Assembly (NCBI GenBank): GCA_015067675.1
Contig: SVMB01000023.1
Location: forward strand, 1-41,320
Source: Oscillospiraceae bacterium
GTDB lineage: Bacteria > Bacillota > Clostridia > Oscillospirales > QAMX01
DNA: 41,320 nucleotides
Direction: 5' to 3'
Shown: positions 35,118 to 41,320 of the stretch, piece by piece
Layout: every line of letters begins with the position of its first letter
Position numbering within the stretch: the stretch's first letter is position 1
Notes under the pieces: model-generated
What the model was told of the DNA's origin: nothing
What the model saw: the letters and a program-made list of their open reading frames with translations, nothing else
Databases searched by the model: none
Position numbers and translations under genes: made by a program

Positions 35118-38100
35118 AGACACTGCTTCGCTCATCCCTGCGCGAAATCCGGCACAGTCTGGGACGGTATCTGGCAATCCTGTCGATCGTGGCGCTGGGC
35201 GTGGGCTTTTTCGCCGGTCTGCGCATGAGCGAACCCAACATGAAGGCCACCGGCCGGGACTATCTGGAGAAGCTGAACTTTCACGATATCCGGCTTTTGT
35301 CCACGCTGGGTTTTACCCAGGAGGATGCGGATTATTTTGCACAGCTCCCGTACGTGGAGAACGTGCGCGGTTCGGTATATACGGAGTTTCTGTGTACGAC
35401 AGGGGACGGCGGTGAGCGGGTGCTGATTGCCCACAGCCTGACGAATGGAATCAATGAGCCGTCGCTGATTTCCGGGCGTCTGCCGCAGGCAGCCAACGAA
35501 TTTCTGGGCGACGATCTGATGTTTTCGGAAGAAGACATCGGCCGGACGATCCGGGTGTCCGCTGCCAATGATGAGGATACGCTGGACTTGCTGGCCTATG
35601 ATGAATATACGCTGGTCGGTGTGGTGGACTCACCGTCCTATCTGAACTATGAGCGCGGAAATGCTTCCATCGGCGACGGCAGCATCGATGCGTATGTTCT
35701 GATTCCGGAGGACGGATTTGAATTTGAAGCCTACTATGAGCTGTATCTGACGCTCAAGGCTGCGGGACGACCCTATACCGAGGAATACGACAACTATATC
35801 GATGCACTCAAGCCGGAGCTTGAAACGCTCACCGAGGAGCGTGCCGATCTGCGTTACCGTACGCTGTATGAGGATGCGATGACGGAGCTGCGGGATGCGG
35901 AAGCCGAGCTTGCCGACGGCTGGACGGAGTACCATGACGGCGTGGCGGAGTTTGAGGACGGTAAGCGTGAGTACGCCGATGGTGTGGCAGAGTACGAGGA
36001 CGGCGTGAAGGAACTTGCCGACGCGGAGATTGAACTCGCCGACGGCTGGACGAAGTATCACGACGGCGTGGCAGAGTACGAGGACGGTAAGCGTGAATAC
36101 GCCGACGGCTTAAAGAAGTACAATGACGGCGTAAAGGAACTTACCGACGCAGAGATTGAGCTTGCCGATGGCTGGGAAGCGTACTATGACGGACTTGCAG
36201 ATTATCAGGAGGGTCTTGCAGAGTACGAAAAAGGCCTGGCGGAATACCATGACGGCGTGAAGGAGCTTGCCGACGCAGAAGAGCAGCTGGCTGACGGCTG
36301 GCGGCAGTATGAGCAGGGAAAAGCAGAGGCCGAAGCGGAGCTTGACAACGCCTATAACCAGCTCAGGCAGGCGGAATATGATTATCAAAATGGCCTTGCC
36401 CAATACGAGGAAGGTCTGGCAGAGCTTGAAGCGGGACGCCGGGTGCTGGCAGAAAACCAGGCCAAAATTGATGCGGCCTATGCCCAGATTCAGGCTGCAA
36501 AGGCCGAACTGGATGCAGCCCAGGCAAAACTAGATGAAGGAGAGGCCGGTTATGCCCAGGCTTCTGCGCTCTACCAGTCGGGACAAGCTATGGCTTCCGG
36601 TTTTGATGCCGACAGTGTGGAAGCACTGTTTGCCATGGCGGATGCAAGTCCCGAAGTCGCGGAGCAGCTTGACGCAGCGCTGCAGACGCAGGGCTCCAGC
36701 CTTGCCGAATTTCGCGGCGGCTGGGAGCTTGCGGCTCAGTCCATGGGCGGTGCGCTGAATGAGCAGTCGCTGGCGGCTGTGCGGGCAGAGCTTGATAAAG
36801 GTGCCGGTGAGCTTGCTGCAGGCAAGGCACAATACGAGGCAGGTCTTGCCGAGTACACTGCGGGAAAGGCAGAGCTTGACGCTGGTTGGGCGGAGTACTA
36901 TGCAGGCAAGGCCGAACTGGACGCTGCAAAGAAAGAGCTCGATCAGGCGCCTGCCCAGATTCAAAACGGCTGGGATGAGTATTACGCAGGCCGTGCACAG
37001 GCGGAAGCAGAGCTTGAAAGCGCCCGGGAAGAGCTTGAGGATGCGGAAAGAGAGCTTGCCGACGGTAAAAAGACGCTGGAAGAGGGCAAAATCGAGCTCG
37101 ATGATGCACAGAGACAGCTCGCAGATGCCGAAGCCGAGCTTTCGGAAGCGCTTCTTGAGCTGACCGACGGCCAGCGTGAGTTGGAAGACGGCAAAGCAGA
37201 ACTGCTTGATGCAAAGCGTGAACTGGACGATGCATCCGGGAAGCTCGCAGATGCCGAAGCCGAGCTTCGTGATGCACTGACGGAACTGACTGACGGCGAG
37301 ACAGAACTTGCCGACGGCAAAGCAGAACTTCTCGATGCAGAGAGTGAACTGCGGGACGCGGAAAAGGAATTTGCCGATGCGGAAATTGAACTGCAGGATG
37401 CACTGACGGAACTGACCGACGGTGAGCGGGAAATTGCGGATGCCTATGTTGAGCTGGAAGACCTGAAGGAGCCTGACGTGTTCGTGCTGACACGCCGGGA
37501 AAATGTGGGTTACGTGAGCTTTGACAGCAATACCAACATCATCAAGGCGGTTTCGGTTGTATTTCCTGTCTTTTTCTTCATGGTAGCGGCACTGGTCTGC
37601 ATGACCACCATGACCCGTATGGTGGACGAGCAGCGCGTGCAGATTGGCGTACTCAAAGCGCTTGGCTACTCAAATGCTCAGGTTCTGGGCAAATTCGTGC
37701 TCTATTCGGGAACGGCAGCGGTGACAGGAAGCGTTTTCGGCTATGCGCTGGGTGTATTCTGCCTTCCCTGGGTCATCTGGGAAATCTACGGCATGATGTA
37801 CGGCTTTGCGCCGCTCATCTATACCTTTGATCCCTGGCTTGCGCTGATTTCCTTTGTATCGGCGATGCTGTGCTCGGTAGGCGTGACCTGCCTTGCGTGC
37901 AGGGTGGAGCTTGCAAAGCCCGCGGCATCTCTGATTCGTCCCAAGACGCCCAAGGCCGGCAAGCGGGTGTTTCTTGAGTGGATTACGCCGGTGTGGAAAC
38001 GACTGAGCTTTTTGCAGAAGGTCTCGGTACGAAACGTTCTGCGTTACCGCTCGCGGCTTATCATGATGCTTCTGGGCATCGGCGGCTGTACGGCGCTGCT

Positions 38101-39130
38101 GATCATCGGCTTTGGACTGCGTGATTCGGTTGTCTCCATCGCCGATGTGCAGTACGGTCAGATTACCCGCTATGACTACGGCGTAACATTTCGGGAAGCG
38201 CAGACGCCTGAGAGTGCGGCTGCCTATCTGGGAGAGCGCGGCTGGAGTACAGAGGAAGCGCTGCTTGTGAGCAGTGTCAACGCCGATCTGGTTTATAACG
38301 GAAAAACGGTATCGGTCAGCGCGGTTACACCGACCGGCGACAGCATCGAAGGCTTTGAGAATCTGAGCCGGAACGGAGAAGCGCTTGCCTATCCTGCATC
38401 CGGTGAAGCAATCGTCAGCGTGGGAACTGCCGAGAATCTTGGTATCCGGAAAGGCGACAAGCTTGAGCTGCGAGACGACGATCTGCAGACCCTTTCCGTG
38501 ACGGTTTCGGCGATTTGCGACTATCATATGGGCGATGTAGTGTATCTGTCAGCCGCTACCTGGGATGAGCAGCTGGGGCAGCAGCCCGACTATAAAACGC
38601 TGTGGGTACTGGCGCATGACCATGAAAATCCCCACGCGGAGAGTGTGCTGCTTGCCGATTCCGAGGATGTGGTCAGTGTCAACGTGAATGCAACCAGCCG
38701 TGCGCAGGTAAGCTCCATGCTCTCCCGCATGGATTACGTGGTAGTAGTCGTGGTCATCTGTGCCGCGGCACTGGCCTTTATTGTGCTCTATAATCTGACC
38801 AACATCAACATTTCCGAGCGTATCCGGGAGATTGCGACCATCAAGGTTCTGGGCTTTTACCGTTCGGAGACCGCCTCCTATGTATTCCGTGAGATATACA
38901 TGCTCTCGGTGATGGGAAGCATCGTCGGTATGGGCATGGGCAAGCTGCTGCACATGTTCGTCATGGCGCAGGTGAAGGTTGACGGCATCTACTTCCCGCA
39001 GGAGATTGCGTGGCCCAGTTACGCCATTTCCGTTGCGCTGACGCTGGTGTTTACGGTGCTGATCACCTGCTTCATGCGCAAACGCCTTGCCGGAATCGAC
39101 ATGGCGGAGAGCCTGAAATCGGTTGAATGA
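35111..39130 (+). CDS. Giant FtsX-type ABC permease with heptad-repeat extracytoplasmic insert
   Basis: A 1339-residue permease. One N-terminal transmembrane helix (residues about 18-38, LAILSIVALGVGFFAG) precedes a periplasmic-type domain (about 45-240). Residues about 240-785 are a long low-complexity coiled coil built of heptads E-(L/Y/F)-x-D-(G/A)-x-x, including a 42-residue six-heptad unit repeated from residue 266. Then come three transmembrane helices of the first FtsX domain (about 800-930), a second extracytoplasmic domain (about 1010-1210), and the second FtsX domain (about 1215-1335). Usual FtsX-like permeases of this class are 800-1100 residues. With the overlapping ATPase gene it would form a MacB-like machine whose coil could reach through the cell wall, for export or for transmitting force to wall enzymes. 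Confidence 0.92.
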   Translation: MVKTLLRSSLREIRHSLGRYLAILSIVALGVGFFAGLRMSEPNMKATGRDYLEKLNFHDIRLLSTLGFTQEDADYFAQLPYVENVRGSVYTEFLCTTGDGGERVLIAHSLTNGINEPSLISGRLPQAANEFLGDDLMFSEEDIGRTIRVSAANDEDTLDLLAYDEYTLVGVVDSPSYLNYERGNASIGDGSIDAYVLIPEDGFEFEAYYELYLTLKAAGRPYTEEYDNYIDALKPELETLTEERADLRYRTLYEDAMTELRDAEAELADGWTEYHDGVAEFEDGKREYADGVAEYEDGVKELADAEIELADGWTKYHDGVAEYEDGKREYADGLKKYNDGVKELTDAEIELADGWEAYYDGLADYQEGLAEYEKGLAEYHDGVKELADAEEQLADGWRQYEQGKAEAEAELDNAYNQLRQAEYDYQNGLAQYEEGLAELEAGRRVLAENQAKIDAAYAQIQAAKAELDAAQAKLDEGEAGYAQASALYQSGQAMASGFDADSVEALFAMADASPEVAEQLDAALQTQGSSLAEFRGGWELAAQSMGGALNEQSLAAVRAELDKGAGELAAGKAQYEAGLAEYTAGKAELDAGWAEYYAGKAELDAAKKELDQAPAQIQNGWDEYYAGRAQAEAELESAREELEDAERELADGKKTLEEGKIELDDAQRQLADAEAELSEALLELTDGQRELEDGKAELLDAKRELDDASGKLADAEAELRDALTELTDGETELADGKAELLDAESELRDAEKEFADAEIELQDALTELTDGEREIADAYVELEDLKEPDVFVLTRRENVGYVSFDSNTNIIKAVSVVFPVFFFMVAALVCMTTMTRMVDEQRVQIGVLKALGYSNAQVLGKFVLYSGTAAVTGSVFGYALGVFCLPWVIWEIYGMMYGFAPLIYTFDPWLALISFVSAMLCSVGVTCLACRVELAKPAASLIRPKTPKAGKRVFLEWITPVWKRLSFLQKVSVRNVLRYRSRLIMMLLGIGGCTALLIIGFGLRDSVVSIADVQYGQITRYDYGVTFREAQTPESAAAYLGERGWSTEEALLVSSVNADLVYNGKTVSVSAVTPTGDSIEGFENLSRNGEALAYPASGEAIVSVGTAENLGIRKGDKLELRDDDLQTLSVTVSAICDYHMGDVVYLSAATWDEQLGQQPDYKTLWVLAHDHENPHAESVLLADSEDVVSVNVNATSRAQVSSMLSRMDYVVVVVVICAAALAFIVLYNLTNINISERIREIATIKVLGFYRSETASYVFREIYMLSVMGSIVGMGMGKLLHMFVMAQVKVDGIYFPQEIAWPSYAISVALTLVFTVLITCFMRKRLAGIDMAESLKSVE
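35906..37470 (+). repeat. Heptad-repeat coding region of the permease
   Basis: Codes for residues about 266-786. The first 126-bp unit (six heptads: ELADGWT, EYHDGVA, EFEDGKR, EYADGVA, EYEDGVK, ELADAEI) is followed by a near copy at 36032 and a decayed third copy at about 36158. Later heptads drift to ELxDAxx and AxAELDx forms, then return to LTDGxxELADGKAELLDAE units at 37150-37440. Confidence 0.9.
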
Positions 39131-39136
39131 GTTTTT

Positions 39137-39170
39137 GAGAAGCTGCAGGACGTCAGTCCTGCAGCTTCTC
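39137..39170. terminator. Hairpin between the permease gene and the sigma-factor tail
   Basis: A 15-bp perfect stem (39137-39151 with 39156-39170), GTCA loop. There is no U tract on either strand, so it may be an inefficient terminator; the sigma-factor stop codon (minus) lies in the loop. Confidence 0.55.
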
Positions 39171-39236
39171 AGCTTCAAGCGCGGCTTTGAGTTTGGCAAG
39201 AGCCTTTTTCTCGATGCGCGATACTGTTCGCTGCCA
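39153..39236 (-). pseudogene. Orphan 3' end of a SigK/SigE-like sigma-factor gene
   Basis: In the minus frame the last 27 codons before TGA read WQRTVSRIEKKALAKLKAAL and then EAEKLQD. VSRIEKKAL is the end of region 4.2, and this signature is typical of sporulation sigma factors (sigma-K carries VSRIEKRAL). Just upstream the frame meets a stop (TGA 39237-39239), and the sequence then leads into the recombinase gene. So the helix-turn-helix of the sigma factor is cut at its recognition helix, exactly where a mobile element begins. The remaining, larger part of the gene should lie on the far side of the element, outside the window. Confidence 0.65.
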
Positions 39237-39304
39237 TCAGTGTAAACGATTTGCCCTGTTTTTGGCGCCGTTTTACTCGGCGCAAACCCTTGATATATCT
39301 GGAT

Positions 39305-40882
39305 TTATCCCGCTTCGTTCAGTTGGCGGAAGCGGAATTTGATAAAAATTTGTTTGTCTTCAGACAGTTCCACACGCTCGATCAAACTGAACAACAACTC
39401 CCGATTAGTGGGAACTGACTCTAAAAAGCGCTGTACCAGTTCCTTTGCCCTGTCTTCCTTGGGGACAGGGTTCTCTTTTTCTTTCTCCAGCGTTTTCAGT
39501 TGTTCCTCCAGTTGTGCCCGGTCGTCCTTGACCTTCAGATAGATGCGCTGAAAGTCTGCCTCGGACAGGATGCCGCTGAGCTTATCCATGTACATCTTAT
39601 CCAGATTAACTGTCAGTGTGTCGATCCGGTTTCGCAGAGACTGGATCGACACTTCTGTGCTGGCCGCTTTCTCCGCCTCGACTACGGCGGCTTCCGCCAC
39701 AGGCATCAACTCCGCTGGATTTAGGTATGTCTCGCAGACCTCACGCACTTTGGCAAGAACGGCGTCGGTCACCGTCTTTTCCTTGATGGAATGACAGGTA
39801 CAGACACCCGCTTTGGTAAACCGCTGATAGGTACGGCAGATCAGGAATAGCCGTTCTTCGCCCGCAGCGTTTTTGCGGTTGATGACAGCCATGGGATACC
39901 CACACTCATGGCAGAAGATCAGTCCCCGTAGCAAAAAGTCATAGGTACGGCTCTTGGTTCGTTTACGACTGCTGACCAACATCTGTACCTTCTGAAAAGT
40001 CTCGGCATCGATCAACGGTTCATGGGTTCCTTCCACAACCACCCAGTTCTCCCGGGCCTGTCGCAGACATTTCTTAGACTTGTAGCTGATCTTCACCGTG
40101 CGTCCCTGTACCATGTTGCCGATGTAGGTCTCATTCTGTAACATCTCGGAGATCCTCTCACTGCTCCACAGGCCGGTGTAGGGGCCGGGATGTCCAATCG
40201 TCAACCCTGCGTAGGTTGCCGGTGTGGGAACATGGTCCTCGTTGAGCTGGGTAGCGATTTTACGGCAGCTGACGCCCTCCAGTGCCATACCAAAGATCCG
40301 TCGCACGATCTGGGCCGCTTTCTCGTCCACTACAATCTGGTTTTTCTCTGTGGGGTGCATCTTATAGCCGAACATAGGCTTGCCGCCGATGAACTGCCCC
40401 TTGCGCTGTTTATCCCGTTTCACGCTCTTGATCTTCTTGGAGATGTCTTTAGCGTACATGTCGTTCATGATGGCACGAAACGGGGTGATATCGTTGGCGG
40501 TGGATTCCACACCGGTGTCGATGCCATCCAGCAGGGAAATATAGCGCACTCTCTTTTCAGGGAAGTACCGCTCCATATAGTGGCCGGTCATGATATAGTC
40601 TCGACCCAGACGGGACAGGTCTTTGGTGATGACCATGTTCACCTTCTTGGCTTCGATGTCCGTGATCATACGCTGGAAGTCCGGGCGGTCAAAATTAGTG
40701 CCGCTCCAGCCGTCATCGATGTAGGTATCGTAGACGGACAGGCGATGCTGCTGCACGAACTCGCCCAGCAAAGATTTCTGGTTTGTTACGCTTTGGGATG
40801 GTCCTTCGGTCTCATCCTCCTTCGATAATCGGATGTACAATGCGACATGGTAATCCATTGGGTTGCTTATTTCCAAGTACAT
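39305..40882 (-). CDS. Large serine recombinase (Tn4451/SpoIVCA-type)
   Basis: A 525-residue integrase/excisionase. The resolvase domain holds the nucleophile Ser20 in LYIRLSKED, with WSGTNFDRPDFQ, ITKDLSRLGRDY and a long helix after it. The recombinase domain (about 160-290) has GYKMHP and RRIFGMALEG. A zinc ribbon follows (FCHECGYPM, later CTCHS), then a coiled coil (about 390-490). It acts on att sites to integrate or excise an element without host factors, usually needing a directionality factor for excision. ATG 40882 is preferred: AAGGAGG lies just upstream, while the GTG/other starts further up lack one. Confidence 0.93.
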   Translation of the reverse strand: MYLEISNPMDYHVALYIRLSKEDETEGPSQSVTNQKSLLGEFVQQHRLSVYDTYIDDGWSGTNFDRPDFQRMITDIEAKKVNMVITKDLSRLGRDYIMTGHYMERYFPEKRVRYISLLDGIDTGVESTANDITPFRAIMNDMYAKDISKKIKSVKRDKQRKGQFIGGKPMFGYKMHPTEKNQIVVDEKAAQIVRRIFGMALEGVSCRKIATQLNEDHVPTPATYAGLTIGHPGPYTGLWSSERISEMLQNETYIGNMVQGRTVKISYKSKKCLRQARENWVVVEGTHEPLIDAETFQKVQMLVSSRKRTKSRTYDFLLRGLIFCHECGYPMAVINRKNAAGEERLFLICRTYQRFTKAGVCTCHSIKEKTVTDAVLAKVREVCETYLNPAELMPVAEAAVVEAEKAASTEVSIQSLRNRIDTLTVNLDKMYMDKLSGILSEADFQRIYLKVKDDRAQLEEQLKTLEKEKENPVPKEDRAKELVQRFLESVPTNRELLFSLIERVELSEDKQIFIKFRFRQLNEAG

Positions 40883-40909
40883 AGGTTCCTCCTTGAAATA
40901 AGCGACCAC

Positions 40910-41053
40910 TCATCGCAAACATTGTACAACAGGCTTGTCGGTTTCTGCAAGGATGCGGACAAGGTAAAGCCTGAAAGACTCTTCGATAAGCTCAGGGATG
41001 TTTTGATCAATGTCAGCATATATACAATGGATAACAGGGGAGTGCTGTTTCAT
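40910..41053 (-). CDS. Small conserved protein upstream of the recombinase
   Basis: Encodes 47 residues (MKQHSPVIHCIYADIDQNIP and on to ELIEESFRLYLVRILAE). ATG 41053 follows an excellent site AAGGAGGTGG. Short proteins with VIHCIY and ELIEESF segments precede serine recombinases in many clostridial elements; their role is unknown, and an accessory or directionality role is only a guess. It ends 27 bases before the recombinase ATG and is likely co-transcribed. Confidence 0.7.
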   Translation of the reverse strand: MKQHSPVIHCIYADIDQNIPELIEESFRLYLVRILAETDKPVVQCLR

Positions 41054-41320
41054 TCTTTCCACCTCCTTGGAGTATACTATGCTGTCATACAGCTTTTTTT
41101 GATTGCTTGGATTAGCCAGCCGTGCCGTCATGATGGATTCTCATACGGAAGCTGAACACGGCACGGCTGGCCTGAAATACAAAAGTTTCAAATGCGTCAT
41201 ATTTGCCACGCGCCCCTGACGTTGGGGATAATCCAGGCCGCTGCCGGTTGCAGCTGTCATAACTCCACAGTACCGTGAACCGGGAATGTGTCCGGTTCAC
41301 GCATACCGCAGGGCTTCCCC
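41054..41320. repeat. Element leader with two perfect inverted repeats
   Basis: This 267-base stretch has no supported gene. It holds a 13-bp perfect inverted repeat (GCCAGCCGTGCCG at 41115-41127 with 41159-41171, 31-base loop) and a 10-bp one (CGTGAACCGG at 41274-41283 with 41292-41301, 8-base loop). Minus-strand frames through it look like fragments that recur next to clostridial mobile elements. Confidence 0.6.

Larger units (their letters stand above)
39231..41320 (-). mobile_element. Serine-recombinase element, right end outside window
   Basis: The left boundary is placed near 39231-39240, where homology to the sigma factor stops. Inside are an imperfect hairpin at 39261-39286 (TTTGGCGCCG with CGGCGCAAA), the large serine recombinase, a small accessory gene and a 267-base leader with two perfect inverted repeats. 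No right end or second copy of the junction is in the window, so size and content beyond 41320 are unknown. Confidence 0.7.

Noticed and set aside
41071-41076. TATACT as -10 box for the small gene at 40910-41053
   Set aside because: Transcription would start inside its ribosome binding site and no -35 is present.

Overview
The window looks like a chromosomal segment of a low-GC-phylum (Firmicutes) but fairly GC-rich Clostridia member, most likely a gut Oscillospirales/Christensenellales-type organism. Grounds: strong AGGAGG-type ribosome binding sites, clean TTGACA/TATAAT promoters, a KtrAB potassium system, a CadA/ZntA-type ATPase with an SmtB-like repressor, diverse glycan-acting enzymes, a Tn4451-type serine recombinase and a sporulation-type sigma-factor tail. 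The genus cannot be named from the sequence.

Layout. 1-6260: the end of an FAD oxidoreductase gene, then an smpB-led run containing four tandem paralogous alpha/beta-hydrolase (esterase) genes and a P-loop kinase-like gene. 6306-9085 (minus): zinc/cadmium export operon, an SmtB-like repressor plus a P-type ATPase with nine 14-residue His/Cys repeats. 9165-12258 (minus): two paralogous metallo-beta-lactamase-fold hydrolases and a MATE exporter. 12422-15050 (plus): a zinc-ribbon membrane protein and KtrB/KtrA. 15117-18327 (minus): a GH31 glycosidase, a DEAD-box RNA helicase and tRNA-Thr(CGT). 18439-20674 (plus): an NAD-dependent epimerase-like gene and a DapA-family aldolase. 20678-27714 (minus): a five-gene sugar-related operon (isomerase, UlaG-like hydrolase, SDR, GH106-like protein, SASA esterase). 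27740-33439 (minus): the carA-carB operon with a roughly 0.5 kb leader. 33587-34264 (minus): nitroreductase. 34348-39170 (plus): an ABC exporter ATPase and a giant FtsX-type permease with a heptad-repeat insert. 39153-41320: a sigma-factor 3' remnant abutting a serine-recombinase element that runs off the window.

The most unusual locus is carAB. The small subunit keeps the overall CarA fold signatures but has lost the glutaminase nucleophile (Cys to Gly) and the catalytic His (His to Leu), so it should not hydrolyse glutamine by the known mechanism. The large subunit is full length and fused in frame to a complete-length DapF (diaminopimelate epimerase) domain, which itself has Ala in place of the first catalytic Cys. 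Taken together this looks like an ammonia-dependent or repurposed carbamoyl-phosphate synthetase physically linked to an altered DapF-fold enzyme.

The second notable locus is the right end. The last 27 codons of a SigK/SigE-like sigma factor (VSRIEKKAL signature) are stranded next to a large serine recombinase on the same strand, which resembles the skin-element arrangement in which a sporulation sigma gene is interrupted by an excisable element. The rest of the sigma gene would lie beyond the window.
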